From contig NZ_SMKU01000011.1 of assembly GCF_004349215.1 (NCBI RefSeq), positions 1 to 64,000 on the forward strand: DNA of 64,000 nucleotides, in the 5' to 3' direction. The translations under genes and the position numbers were made by a program. The number at the start of each line of letters is the position of its first letter. Position 1 is the stretch's first letter. The notes below the pieces were generated by a model. That model saw nothing but the letters and a program-made list of their open reading frames with translations. It was not told where the DNA came from and did not search any database. Below are positions 25,300-34,058 of the stretch, piece by piece. Source of the DNA: Actinomadura rubrisoli (GTDB taxonomy: Bacteria > Actinomycetota > Actinomycetes > Streptosporangiales > Streptosporangiaceae).

Positions 25300-25424
25300 G
25301 TATCAATTCGGCATGAATCCGTCCCAAACGGTTCAATGGGGGTGACCCTAGGCAATCTGATCACCGTCCGTGACGCAGCGCCCCGGGGTGCGTATCCCCC
25401 GCTGACTTCAAGGAGTACCAACAC

Positions 25425-26741
25425 GTGACACTGGTGAACGACGCGGCTCCCGCAGTGCGATCCACTGGTCGCAAGTTCCGCGCCTTCACGGCGAAGCACC
25501 TCGACGAGCTCACCGCTCGCGCGGGGCTGTCGCCCGCGCAGCGGCTCGCGACCCGGGCGGTGGCCACGGTGCTGCCTTTCCGGACGAACGCGTACGTCAT
25601 CGAGGAGCTCATCGACTGGTCGGCGGCTCCCGACGATCCGATGTACCGGCTGGTCTTCCCCCAGGAGGACATGCTTCCCCCCGAGGACGTCGCGCACCTG
25701 TCGGACCTGCTGCGCCGCGAGGCGCCCAAGGCCGAGGTCGAGGCCGCCGCGCACGCGGTGCGGATGCGGCTGAACCCGCATCCGGCCGGCCAGATGGAGC
25801 TCAACATCCCGAGCTTCGGCGACGGCAAGATCCCTGGGATGCAGCACAAGTACGACGAGACCGTGCTGTACTTCCCTAAGCAGGGCCAGACGTGTCACGC
25901 GTACTGCACGTACTGCTTCCGCTGGGCCCAGTTCGTCGGCGAGGCGGACCTCAAGATGGCCGGCGACGACGTCACCGGGCTCCGCGACTACCTCGTCTCG
26001 CATCCCGAGGTGACCAGCGTCCTGTTCACCGGCGGCGACGCGATGATCATGGGCGAGTCCGTCCTGCGCCGCTACATCGAGCCCCTCCTGGACCTGGAGC
26101 AGCTCGAATCGATCCGCATCGGCACCAAATCGCTCGCTTACTGGCCGCAGAAGTTCGTCACCGATCCGGACGCCGACGACATGCTCCGGTTGTTCGAGCA
26201 GGTCGTGGAGTCGGGCAAGAACCTGGCGTTCATGGCGCACTTCACCCACCCCCGCGAGCTCGAACCCCTGATGGTCGCCGAGGCGTGCCGCCGCATCCGC
26301 GACACCGGCGCCGTCATCCGCACCCAGGCCCCCTTGATCCGGACGATCAACGACGACGCCGCGATCTGGGAGAGCATGTGGCGGACACAGACGCGGATGG
26401 GCCTCGTCCCGTACTACATGTTCGTGGAGCGTGACACAGGGCCGCAGGACTACTTCGCCGTGCCCCTCGGCCAGGCGTACGAGATCTTCCGGGACGCCTA
26501 CAAGCACGTCTCCGGCCTCGCCCGCACCGTCCGGGGCCCGTCGATGTCCGCGACGCCCGGCAAGGTCTGCGTGGACGGCGTCGTCGACCTGCTCGGCGAG
26601 CAGGTGTTCGCCCTGCACTTCATCCAGTGCCGCGACGAGGACCTGGTCGGCAAGCCCTTCTTCGCCAAGTACGATCCCAACGCGGTCTGGCTGGACGACC
26701 TGAAGCCCGCCTTCGCCGACCGCTTCCCCTACGAACGCTAG
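25425..26741 (+). CDS. KamA family radical SAM protein (lysine 2,3-aminomutase-like)
   Basis: 438-aa radical SAM enzyme. The iron-sulfur motif CHAYCTYC (Cys157, Cys161, Cys164) and FTGGDAMIM, matching the GGD motif, are intact; Cys near 376 and 396 are additional. Canonical lysine 2,3-aminomutase has a Gly-rich segment with the PLP lysine near the C-terminus; here the corresponding part reads SMSATPGKVCVDG, so PLP binding and the substrate are uncertain. Start GTG 25425 has AAGGAG upstream. The stop TAG is the beginning of a CTAGGGCG repeat. It stands alone between a probable promoter and a strong terminator. Confidence 0.85.
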   Translation: MTLVNDAAPAVRSTGRKFRAFTAKHLDELTARAGLSPAQRLATRAVATVLPFRTNAYVIEELIDWSAAPDDPMYRLVFPQEDMLPPEDVAHLSDLLRREAPKAEVEAAAHAVRMRLNPHPAGQMELNIPSFGDGKIPGMQHKYDETVLYFPKQGQTCHAYCTYCFRWAQFVGEADLKMAGDDVTGLRDYLVSHPEVTSVLFTGGDAMIMGESVLRRYIEPLLDLEQLESIRIGTKSLAYWPQKFVTDPDADDMLRLFEQVVESGKNLAFMAHFTHPRELEPLMVAEACRRIRDTGAVIRTQAPLIRTINDDAAIWESMWRTQTRMGLVPYYMFVERDTGPQDYFAVPLGQAYEIFRDAYKHVSGLARTVRGPSMSATPGKVCVDGVVDLLGEQVFALHFIQCRDEDLVGKPFFAKYDPNAVWLDDLKPAFADRFPYER

Positions 26742-26768
26742 GGCGCTTCTTACGGATCTACGCCCTAG
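26738..26768. repeat. CTAGGGCG-type repeat, copy 3
   Basis: Thirty-one bases with perfect 8-bp inverted ends, CTAGGGCG and CGCCCTAG. The first 25 bases match copy 1 at 22 positions. The KamA-like stop codon TAG is bases 2-4 of the repeat. Confidence 0.65.
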
Positions 26769-26777
26769 GGCCTCGTC

Positions 26778-26809
26778 GGGTTGCGGCATCGAAGAAGATG
26801 CCGCAACCC
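26778..26809. terminator. strong bidirectional hairpin terminator
   Basis: A 13-bp perfect stem: GGGTTGCGGCATC (26778-26790) and GATGCCGCAACCC (26797-26809), loop GAAGAA. It sits between the convergent KamA-like and DUF5919 genes. Confidence 0.8.
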
Positions 26810-26822
26810 AACGACCGCGCTC

Positions 26823-27614
26823 CTACGTCACCGGGGAGCCCTGGGAGGTCTGGCCCTCGTGGCCCGGGCGGAGGGAGATGATCGGACGTCCCCCGTCCCA
26901 CAGCTCGGCCAGGTGATAGGCGAACCGGTCGAACAGTCCGTCCTCCTGGCAGCGCCGTAAGTGCAGTATTGGCGAGTCGTGGCCCACCAGGTTCGCCAGG
27001 TGCGGGGTCACCAGCATCTCCTCGTCGAAGACGAACACGCTCATCGCGATGTGGTCGTCCCCGTACCGGGCCTCGACCCCGGAGACGTCCGCCAGCTTCG
27101 CCAGCTCGTCCAGCGTGATCTTGATGCGGGTGCCGACGGTGAGCGGCACGTTCTCCTGCTCCTCGCGCCGCCGGGTGACCGCGCTCTCCGGGTCGCCGAC
27201 CAGGAACCGCACCCGGCAGCCGCCCTCGGCCTTGCGCCGCAGCACGCCCCGCAGGTTGGGGATCTCCAGCCACAGGAAGTAGTTGGTGTAGCCGGCGAAG
27301 GCCAGCTCCCTCTCGGCGTCGCCGATGAGACGGCGCCAGACGGACTTGGGACAGGCTGACCGGTACGGGTACACCGCCACGATCTCGCGGTCGGCACCGG
27401 TCTTCACGTTCTTCCGGACGGCATCTGGCCACAGCACGGTCTCATCAACTCCCAAGACCTCGGATGCGGCCCAGCGGTGCCGAGGATGCGGCATGCGGCC
27501 CTCGTCGGTCATCCACCGGGCGACGGTCTTCACGTCCACGTGACACGCTTCGGCGAGTTCCTGCTCTGTCAGTCTCGCACTGGTCATGGCCTGCCGTAGC
27601 GCGTCATTGACCAT
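26823..27614 (-). CDS. XRE-like HTH regulator with DUF5919 C-terminal domain
   Basis: 263 aa. N-terminal HTH (LTEQELAEACHVDVKTVARWM, about 14-34) then a DUF5919 domain from about 80 on (SAYPYRS-like start, FLVGDPES, a DDHIAMSVFVFD strand). This C-terminal domain is found with XRE-type regulators in actinomycetes and is related to phospholipase D-like sensory folds; function unproven. ATG 27614 is chosen for its ribosome site (GGGAG, 6 nt upstream); a start 18 nt earlier is possible. It is divergent from an anti-sigma-type ATPase across 159 bp. Confidence 0.8.
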   Translation of the reverse strand: MVNDALRQAMTSARLTEQELAEACHVDVKTVARWMTDEGRMPHPRHRWAASEVLGVDETVLWPDAVRKNVKTGADREIVAVYPYRSACPKSVWRRLIGDAERELAFAGYTNYFLWLEIPNLRGVLRRKAEGGCRVRFLVGDPESAVTRRREEQENVPLTVGTRIKITLDELAKLADVSGVEARYGDDHIAMSVFVFDEEMLVTPHLANLVGHDSPILHLRRCQEDGLFDRFAYHLAELWDGGRPIISLRPGHEGQTSQGSPVT

Positions 27615-27773
27615 GGTGACTCCCTGTGGCACCGGGACGGACGGGATGCTTACTCAACGTAGCCGGAAAACGTCCCGGACGTCCTGGAAACAAAGTTCAG
27701 ACGTCACGCACGGTGACGCATCCTCGGTGTGCGTTTGACTGAAGACGGGTGAGCCTGACCAAAGGCGGACAAG

Positions 27774-28223
27774 ATGGGCTCCGGAATGCTGAGTTCCGAC
27801 GATCTGGACATTTCCTGCCTCGCCGCATGGACGGCGCCGGGCCAGGCGCGGATGATGATCGAATTGCGCCTCGCGCGCTGGGGAATGGCGCACATCGCCC
27901 ACGACGTCCACCTGATCGCCGGCGAGCTGATAGCCAACGCGGTGCGGAGCACGCCCGAGGCGGAGATCCGGATCCGGTTCGTCCGCGAGGCCGGGACCGT
28001 CCTGCTCGGCGTCTGGGACGGCTCCGACGCGATGCCCGTCGCCCGGCCCGTCAAGGAGATGACCTTGGACGACATCGTCCCCGACCCCCGCGCGCTCGAC
28101 CCCGGCCACGACGACGGGACGGGCGGCTGGGGCCTGCCGATCGTCCAGGCGCTGTCGTCCGAATGCGGCGTGCAACTGACCCCGCCCCATGGCAAGTGGG
28201 TGTGGTCACGCACACCCTTTTGA
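27774..28223 (+). CDS. ATP-binding protein of the anti-sigma factor type (HATPase)
   Basis: 149-aa GHKL ATPase. The N-box reads GELIANAVRST (the usual His replaced by Ser) and the glycine box GGWGLPIVQAL is intact. It is the third such protein in the window. It lies divergently from the DUF5919 regulator, the frequent neighbour arrangement of actinomycete XRE and HATPase genes. The partner sigma factor or antagonist is not evident. Confidence 0.82.
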   Translation: MGSGMLSSDDLDISCLAAWTAPGQARMMIELRLARWGMAHIAHDVHLIAGELIANAVRSTPEAEIRIRFVREAGTVLLGVWDGSDAMPVARPVKEMTLDDIVPDPRALDPGHDDGTGGWGLPIVQALSSECGVQLTPPHGKWVWSRTPF

Positions 28224-28265
28224 CCGTTCAAAGGCCAATGCGCGGCGGCACGGAAACGCCCTTGC

Positions 28266-29435
28266 TCAACGCAGGTGGGAAATCAGCAGAAGGGCGGCGA
28301 TAACGGCCGCGGCGCCGCAGAAGGCGATGACCAGAGACGGGGCCGCGACGTCCGTCAGGGCGCCCGCCGCGCCGATACCGGCGGCCTGGCCCGTCATGAC
28401 GCCGGTGCCGGAGAGCCCGAGCGCCTGGCCGCGGACGGGCTCCGGCGCCGCGTCCACCAGGCGGCGCTGGACGGTCAGCTCGTAGCTCAGCCCGAAGGTC
28501 CCGGCGGCCATCAGCGCGCAGGCCAAGGGCAAGACCGGATCCCACGCGAAGAGGAGGAGGGGCGCCCCGGTCAGAAGGGTCAGGGGGAGCGTGAGGCGCT
28601 CGCGGAGCGCGGGACGGGCCAATCGTCCGACGGCGAGGTTGCCCGCGAGCATGCCGGCGGCTCCGGCGGCGAGGATCAGGCCCGCCGCGCCCGGATCGCC
28701 GTGGCCGTCGGCGTAAGGGATCACCGCGCCCTCGGCCCCGACCGACAGGGAGATCGGCAGCCAGCCCGCCAGCAGGAGGCCGCGGGTCGTCCGGTCGCCC
28801 AGCAGGAGCCGGTTGACGCGCCACGTCTCACGCGCCGTCCCGGAGGCCGGACGGGCGTGGATCGAGGCGGCCGGGAGGGCCGGGGCGATCAACGCCGCGA
28901 GGGCGGCGCCGGCGGCCGCCAGCCAGAGCGTCCCGGATGTGGTCAGCGTCGACAGCAGCAGGCCGCCGACCGCCTGGCCCGCTATCTGCGCGCCCGCGGC
29001 GGTCATCGTGAACAGGGAGCGCCCCAGCACATGGCCGTCGCCGGGGAGGAGGGCGGGGAGCCGCGCCTGGACGGCCGCGGAACCGACCGGGGCGACGAGC
29101 CCGACCATGGCGACCAGGGCGATCGTCGCCGCGGGCGGGAGGCCGCCGAGCGCGAGGACGGCGGTGGCCGCGAAGCGCAGCAGGTGGTGGCCGGTGAGGA
29201 GCCGCCGGGCCGGGACGCGGTCCGCGAGCGACAGCAGGAGGGCGCCGCCGACCGCGTACGGGAGCATCCCCGCGCCGAAGACCAGGGCCGACAGGAGGGC
29301 CGAGCCCGTTCGCTCGAAGGCCTGGACGGACAGGGCGATCATGCGGATCGAGTCGGTCGTCACCGACAGCGCCTGCAAGGAGAACAGGACGCGGAACTCG
29401 GGAACGCCGAAGAGGTCGCGGTAGCGCGCGGTCAT
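28266..29435 (-). CDS. MFS transporter
   Basis: 389-aa major facilitator with about 12 membrane helices, and the loop 2-3 motif region GGALLLSLADRVPARRLL (a DxxxRR-type cytoplasmic loop). The architecture suits a drug or metabolite exporter. It is transcribed divergently from a winged-helix DUF5937/ArsR-type regulator 58 bp away, so that protein is its probable repressor. The substrate is not predictable. Confidence 0.9.
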   Translation of the reverse strand: MTARYRDLFGVPEFRVLFSLQALSVTTDSIRMIALSVQAFERTGSALLSALVFGAGMLPYAVGGALLLSLADRVPARRLLTGHHLLRFAATAVLALGGLPPAATIALVAMVGLVAPVGSAAVQARLPALLPGDGHVLGRSLFTMTAAGAQIAGQAVGGLLLSTLTTSGTLWLAAAGAALAALIAPALPAASIHARPASGTARETWRVNRLLLGDRTTRGLLLAGWLPISLSVGAEGAVIPYADGHGDPGAAGLILAAGAAGMLAGNLAVGRLARPALRERLTLPLTLLTGAPLLLFAWDPVLPLACALMAAGTFGLSYELTVQRRLVDAAPEPVRGQALGLSGTGVMTGQAAGIGAAGALTDVAAPSLVIAFCGAAAVIAALLLISHLR

Positions 29436-29493
29436 GGCCGCGACTCTCCGGCCGGGCGGCCGTCCCGGCTATTGTTTCGGGGAGGGGCGAAAC

Positions 29494-30468
29494 ATGTATC
29501 GGATCGTGGTCGGGCCGCAGGATCTGGCGGCCAGCCGCTTCGGCGTGGCCCCGCTGCTGGAGACGCTCACCGCGCTCGGCCTGGTCGCCGGGCGAGCACC
29601 GGCCGGACCGGTGCGGCCGTGGGTGGAGCGCGCCCGTCCCGCATACCGGGAGGTGGCCGGCGAACCGGCCGTCCGGGCGCTGGCCTTCCTGAGGCGGCGG
29701 CACCGGTACATGGCCGACTTCATCCAGCCGCCGCCCGCCCGCCCCGACGTGACCGTCGCGGAGCAGCTCGCCGCGATGCGCGCCACGCCGCTCGCGCAGG
29801 CGCGGCGGGAGATCGCGCGCAACCTGGACGGGCTGCCCGAGCCCGAGCCCGCGGTCCGGAAGGTGCTCGACGCGCCGGACGTCGTCGAGCGGCTCGCCCG
29901 CGGCATGGAGATCGCGTGGAGCGCCCTGCTGGAGGAGGACTGGCCGGTGCTGCGGTCGATCCTCCGGCAGGACATCGTCCACCGCGCTGGACGGCTGGCC
30001 GCCTACGGCTGGGCGGAGGCGCTGGACGGGCTTTCGCGGCAGGTCCGCTGGCGCGGAGGGGTGATCGAGGCGGACATCGTCCCTGACCTGACGTTCCACC
30101 TGGACGGCGCGGGCCTGACGTTCGTGCCCACGGTCTTCTCGGAGCTGGGCGTCCAGCTGGAGGATCACTGGCCGTACACGCTCACGTACCGGGCGAGGGG
30201 CGTCGCCGCCCTGTGGGAGCGGCGGGCGGTCGGCGAGCAGGACGCGCTGGGGCGGCTGGTCGGCCGCAGCAGGGCGGCGCTGCTCCGCGCGCTGGACGAG
30301 CCCGCCACCACCACCTGGTTGCACGCCCGGTTGCGCATGAGCCTCGGCGGCGTCGGCGATCACCTCGCGGTGCTGCGCGCGGCGGGGCTCGTCGTGCGGG
30401 AGCGGAGCGGACGGTCGGTCCTGTACCGCCGGACGGCCGCCGGGGACGTGCTCGTGGGGGCGGCGTGA
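29494..30468 (+). CDS. DUF5937/ArsR-type winged-helix regulator
   Basis: 324 aa. An N-terminal DUF5937-like region (MYRIVVGPQDLAASRF, about 1-190) is followed by an ArsR-like winged helix (about 245-320: LARPATTTWLHARL-type segment, then GGVGDHLAVLRAAGLV and SGRSVLYRRT). Start ATG 29494 is chosen for the ribosome site GGGGAGGGG, not an earlier in-frame start. Divergent from the MFS exporter, which it probably controls. Its stop codon is inside a terminator stem. Confidence 0.85.
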   Translation: MYRIVVGPQDLAASRFGVAPLLETLTALGLVAGRAPAGPVRPWVERARPAYREVAGEPAVRALAFLRRRHRYMADFIQPPPARPDVTVAEQLAAMRATPLAQARREIARNLDGLPEPEPAVRKVLDAPDVVERLARGMEIAWSALLEEDWPVLRSILRQDIVHRAGRLAAYGWAEALDGLSRQVRWRGGVIEADIVPDLTFHLDGAGLTFVPTVFSELGVQLEDHWPYTLTYRARGVAALWERRAVGEQDALGRLVGRSRAALLRALDEPATTTWLHARLRMSLGGVGDHLAVLRAAGLVVRERSGRSVLYRRTAAGDVLVGAA

Positions 30469-30495
30469 GGCCGTCCCGGGAGGCGGGACGGCCTC
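30467..30495. terminator. bidirectional hairpin terminator
   Basis: 12-bp perfect stem GAGGCCGTCCCG (30467-30478) / CGGGACGGCCTC (30484-30495), loop GGAGG, between convergent genes. Confidence 0.75.
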
Positions 30496-30501
30496 CGCGG
30501 G

Positions 30502-31023
30502 TCAGGAGCCGTACTCGGGGACGAGGGTGGCGCGGGCCAGGGTGTGGGCGGTGATGTTGAAGCCCGCGACGGCCGGGGAGGCGTCGGAGTCGATGCCGAG
30601 GGACTCCACGTCCAGGGCGTGGACGGTGAAGACGTAGCGGTGCGGGTCGCCGGGGGGCGGGGCGGCGCCGCCGTACGCCTTGGTGCCGTAGTCGTTGCGG
30701 ACGTGGACGCCGATCTTGGAGTCGGCGGTGCCGGCGCCGGTGGGGAGTTCGTGCACGTCGGCGGGGATGTCGAAGAGCGACCAGTGCCAGAACCCGCTGC
30801 CGGTGGGCGCGTCGGGGTCGTAGCAGGTCACCGCGAAGCTCCTGGTCTCGGCGGGGAAGCCCGACCAGCTCAGGTGCGGCGACCGGTTCCCGCCGCCGAA
30901 GCCCCAGTCGTCGAACACGTGCTCGGCGGCCAGGCGCTCGCCGTCGGTGATGTCGTCGCTGGTGACGGTGAAAGACGGGACCTCGGGCAGGTGCTCGTGC
31001 GGGAGCGGCGGCTTGCCGGCCAT
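30502..31023 (-). CDS. YbhB/YbcL family PEBP-like protein
   Basis: 173-aa phosphatidylethanolamine-binding-protein fold. The ligand-site motifs [13 protein letters not shown] (about 68-80) and [14 protein letters not shown] are diagnostic. Bacterial members have no settled function. Start ATG 31023, preceded by GAGGAGG; the long upstream open frame belongs to the permease gene read in another frame. 53 bp separate it from the ABC permease upstream, so it may share its transcript. Confidence 0.9.
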   Translation of the reverse strand: MAGKPPLPHEHLPEVPSFTVTSDDITDGERLAAEHVFDDWGFGGGNRSPHLSWSGFPAETRSFAVTCYDPDAPTGSGFWHWSLFDIPADVHELPTGAGTADSKIGVHVRNDYGTKAYGGAAPPPGDPHRYVFTVHALDVESLGIDSDASPAVAGFNITAHTLARATLVPEYGS

Positions 31024-31076
31024 GGCGGCCTCCTCGTCAGGGATCAGGTTGTCGCTCCCATCTCTATCAGGACGGA

Positions 31077-31949
31077 TCAGGTCTTGACGGCGCCCATCGT
31101 GAAGCCGGTGACGAACCGGTCGAGGAAGAGGTTGAACACGAACGCGATCGGCACCGCGGTGATCACCGTGGCGGCCTGGAGCGACTGCCAGAAGAACACG
31201 TCCCCCCGGACGAGCTGGGTCGGCACGCCGGTGCTGACCACCATCTCCGGGCTCGCCGACACGAACGCCAGCGCGTACACGAACTCGCTGGCCGTGAGGG
31301 TGAAGCTGAACACGACGACGGCGACGATCCCCGGGAACACCAGCGGCAGGACGGCGCGGAGGAACGCGCCCAGGCGGCTGTAGCCGTCCACCATCGCCTG
31401 CTCCTCGATGTCCTTCGGGACGGCCTTGAGGAAGCCGATGAGCAGCCAGATCGACACCGGAACGGTGATCGTCGGGTAGACGGCCACCATCGACCACAGC
31501 GTGTCCTCCAGGCCGAGCGCGACGACGACACGGGTCAGCGACAGGAACAGCAGCGACGGCGGGACGAGGTAGACCATGAAGATCGCGATGCCCATCGGGG
31601 TGCCCCACGGGCGGTCCAGGCGCGCGAGGGAGTAGGCGGCGGGCAGCGCCAGCGCCAGCGTGATCGCGACGACCAGGGCGCCGACGAGCAGGGTGTTGCC
31701 GGCGAACGTCAGGAACGGCGTGTCGCTGAACAGGAACGTCACATGGTCGGGCGTCGCGGGCTCGTTGAAGGCGAACGGGTTGCTCTCGGGGTCGTACAGG
31801 TCCCGGTTCTGCTTGAACGCGCTGACCAGGCTCCACAGGAACGGCAGTGCGCAGACCAGGGCCGCCGTGACCGCCGCGCCGTACACGCCGCAGCGGGCCG
31901 CCAGGTGGCGCCGGGCGTACCGGCGGCGCAGCGCCGCGTGCGTGGTCAT
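31077..31949 (-). CDS. carbohydrate ABC transporter permease (MalG-type)
   Basis: 290-aa inner-membrane permease, six helices, with the EAA loop [21 protein letters not shown] (cut here by context at about 190-210), which contacts the ATPase. ATG 31949 overlaps the stop of the MalF-type permease (ATGA). With the other permease, an MsiK-like ATPase and a Tat-exported binding protein it forms a complete sugar importer. The substrate is unknown. Confidence 0.92.
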   Translation of the reverse strand: MTTHAALRRRYARRHLAARCGVYGAAVTAALVCALPFLWSLVSAFKQNRDLYDPESNPFAFNEPATPDHVTFLFSDTPFLTFAGNTLLVGALVVAITLALALPAAYSLARLDRPWGTPMGIAIFMVYLVPPSLLFLSLTRVVVALGLEDTLWSMVAVYPTITVPVSIWLLIGFLKAVPKDIEEQAMVDGYSRLGAFLRAVLPLVFPGIVAVVVFSFTLTASEFVYALAFVSASPEMVVSTGVPTQLVRGDVFFWQSLQAATVITAVPIAFVFNLFLDRFVTGFTMGAVKT

Positions 31950-32848
31950 CCGGCCTCCAGACGGCGGACGGCGCGCAGGATCGCGATCGCGCCGGCGAGC
32001 AGCAGCGGGAACAGGAACAGGGCGATCGCCGCGCCCTGGCCGACGTCGCCGCCCTCGATGCCGCGGAAGTACGCCCACGAGGCCAGGACCTCGGTGGAGT
32101 GCGTCGGCCCGCCCCGCGTCAGGACGTACGAGACGGTCATGTCGGTGAACGTCATGATCGCGCCGAACAGGGCGGCGACCGCGATGACCGGGAGCGTCAG
32201 CGGGATCGTCACCTCCAGCATCCGCCGCCAGAACCCGGCGCCGTCGATCCGGGCGGCCTCGTCGATGTCGCGGGGGATCGCCACGAGCCCGGCCATCACG
32301 ATGACGGCGGCGAGCGGGGTCAGCCGCCACGCCTGGACGGCGACCACCGAGGCCATCGCCGTCCCCGGGCGGCCCAGCCAGACCACGTTCCCGTCGATCA
32401 GGCCGAGGTGGCGCAGGACCCAGTCGACCGGCGAGTAGATCGAGTCCAGGAACCACAGCCACGAGATCGTGGACAGCGCCACCGGCGTCGTCCACGGCAG
32501 CAGGACCAGGAACCGGACGAACCACTTGCCGTGGAAGTCCGCGACCAGGATGTTGGCGAGGATCTTCCCGAACACCACGATCAGCACCATGCTCGCCAGC
32601 GTGAACACGAGCGTGTTGCGGAGCGCGCGCCAGAACACCCCGTCGTCGAAGACCGCCGTGAAGTTGCGGAGGCCGACGAAGTCATAGGACGGGTCGCCGG
32701 TGGTCACGTCCGAGAACGCGAACGCGATCGCCAGCACGAACGGCACGCCCACCAGCGCGACGATGTAGAGGATCGACGGCAGCAGCATCGCCCAGGCGAG
32801 GAACCCCTCCCGGTCGGCCGGCCCGGCCTTCGTCCGCCGCCCGGTCAC
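31946..32848 (-). CDS. carbohydrate ABC transporter permease (MalF-type)
   Basis: 300-aa membrane protein with six helices and the EAA loop [19 protein letters not shown]. Starts at 32848 in overlap with the ATPase stop and ends in overlap with the MalG-type gene, so the importer genes are translationally coupled. It pairs with the 290-aa permease as the translocation pore. Confidence 0.92.
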   Translation of the reverse strand: MTGRRTKAGPADREGFLAWAMLLPSILYIVALVGVPFVLAIAFAFSDVTTGDPSYDFVGLRNFTAVFDDGVFWRALRNTLVFTLASMVLIVVFGKILANILVADFHGKWFVRFLVLLPWTTPVALSTISWLWFLDSIYSPVDWVLRHLGLIDGNVVWLGRPGTAMASVVAVQAWRLTPLAAVIVMAGLVAIPRDIDEAARIDGAGFWRRMLEVTIPLTLPVIAVAALFGAIMTFTDMTVSYVLTRGGPTHSTEVLASWAYFRGIEGGDVGQGAAIALFLFPLLLAGAIAILRAVRRLEAG

Positions 32849-33897
32849 CGCCCGCCGCCGATCCGCGTCCCCTCGGGGTCGAAGAAGCGGAGCCGGGCCG
32901 ACTCCACCGCGAACTCGTGCGTCTCCCCGGCCGCGATCGGCGTGCCGACGGTGGAGGGCAGGCGGGCGATGACGCGCGTCTCCTCGCCCAGGCCCGTCAC
33001 CGTCCCGTACACGTGCCGGTCGCCGGACAGGTACTCCACGCGCTCGACCCGGAACGGCATCGCCACGGGATCGGACGGGACGATCTCCGCGGGCAGCAGG
33101 TGCTCCGGACGGAACCCCGCCAGCCGCCCGTCCTGCCTGACGAGATTCATGGGCGGCGACCCGATGAACGTCGCGACGAACGTGTCAGACGGGTCGTCGT
33201 ACACCTCCCGCGGCGTGCCCACCTGCCGGACCCGTCCGCGCTCCAGCACCGCGATCCGATCGCCGAGCCCCATCGCCTCCGCCTGGTCGTGGGTCACGTA
33301 AATGGTCGTGGTGCCCACACGTTCCTGGAAGCGCTTCAACTCGTCCCGCGCGGTCGAGCGCATCTTGGCATCGAGGTTGGACAGCGGCTCGTCCAGCAGG
33401 AACACCGCAGGGTCCCGGACCAGCGCGCGCGCCAGCGCCACCCGCTGCCTCTCCCCACCCGACAGCTGGCGCGGCTTACGGCCCAGCAGCGCCTCGATCT
33501 CCAGCAACTCCGCGGCCCACTTCGCCTTGCGCTCCCGCTCGTCCCTGGGCATCCGCTCCGCGCGCAACGGAAAGACGATGTTGTCCTTCACCGTCTTGTG
33601 CGGGTACAGCGCGTACGACTGGAAGACCATCGCGACCTGCCTGATCCGCGGCGGCAGCCCGTTCACCACGTTCCCGCCGATCAGCACCTCGCCCTCTGTG
33701 GGCTGCTCCAGGCCCGCGATCGTCCGCAGCAAGGTCGTCTTCCCGCACCCGGACGGCCCGAGCAGCACCAGGTACTCGCCCGGCTCCGCCGCCAGATCCA
33801 CCCCGTCCAACGCCCGCACACGCTCACCCCGCCCGCGCCGCGCCCGCACCTGCCCGTCGAACGTCTTGACCAGCCCCCGAACCTCGACAGTGTTCAA
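32845..33897 (-). CDS. sugar ABC transporter ATP-binding protein (MalK/UgpC-like)
   Basis: 350 aa. Walker A GPSGCGKTT, LSGGERQRVALARA signature, VFLLDEPLSNLD Walker B, plus a C-terminal OB-like regulatory domain as in MalK. A small Arg-rich insertion (VRARRGRGERVRALDG) lies between the first strands. The start is TTG 33897, unusual; it is preceded by GGAGG and overlaps the stop of a 43-aa leader frame whose own start region is a near copy. Energises the adjacent permeases. Confidence 0.92.
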   Translation of the reverse strand: MNTVEVRGLVKTFDGQVRARRGRGERVRALDGVDLAAEPGEYLVLLGPSGCGKTTLLRTIAGLEQPTEGEVLIGGNVVNGLPPRIRQVAMVFQSYALYPHKTVKDNIVFPLRAERMPRDERERKAKWAAELLEIEALLGRKPRQLSGGERQRVALARALVRDPAVFLLDEPLSNLDAKMRSTARDELKRFQERVGTTTIYVTHDQAEAMGLGDRIAVLERGRVRQVGTPREVYDDPSDTFVATFIGSPPMNLVRQDGRLAGFRPEHLLPAEIVPSDPVAMPFRVERVEYLSGDRHVYGTVTGLGEETRVIARLPSTVGTPIAAGETHEFAVESARLRFFDPEGTRIGGGR

Positions 33898-33922
33898 TGG
33901 CCTCGCCTCCGCTCGGCGGCTC
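33891..33922 (+). repeat. direct repeat A (ATPase translation start region)
   Basis: TGTTCAATGGCCTCGCCTCC and onward (32 bp) matches 34019-34049 apart from a short difference at the start codon. On the minus strand it carries GGAGGCGAGGCC and the TTG start. Confidence 0.7.
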
Positions 33923-34025
33923 GCGGGCGCTTTTTCGCGCCGTCTTCCCTCGTCGCTGCGGTCGCTCGTTCCTCGCTCCCTGCGCTCCTCAGTCCAGACG
34001 GCGCGCGCCCGCGAGCTGTGTTCAT
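33894..34025 (-). CDS. putative 43-aa leader peptide upstream of the sugar ATPase
   Basis: ATG 34025 has the same ribosome site (GGAGGCGAGGCA) as the ATPase gene and the same first codons (ATG AAC AC). It reads 43 residues, Arg/Ala-rich (MNTARGRAPSGLRSAGSEER and on), and its TGA overlaps the TTG of the ATPase gene. It seems to have arisen by duplication of the gene's start region with about 100 bp of simple GC-rich sequence between. It may only serve translational coupling; it could be a non-functional by-product. Confidence 0.4.
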   Translation of the reverse strand: MNTARGRAPSGLRSAGSEERATAATREDGAKKRPRAAERRRGH

Positions 34026-34049
34026 TGCCTCGCCTCCGCTCGGCGGCTC
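34019..34049 (+). repeat. direct repeat B (duplicated start region)
   Basis: Second copy of the 33891-33922 sequence, 128 bp away, supplying ribosome site and ATG for the 43-aa leader frame. Confidence 0.7.
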
Positions 34050-34058
34050 ATGACGGTG

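Noticed and set aside
25300-25424. Riboswitch in the KamA-like leader
   Set aside because: The leader is long enough and has a small palindrome, but I could not match it to lysine, cobalamin or other known aptamer cores.
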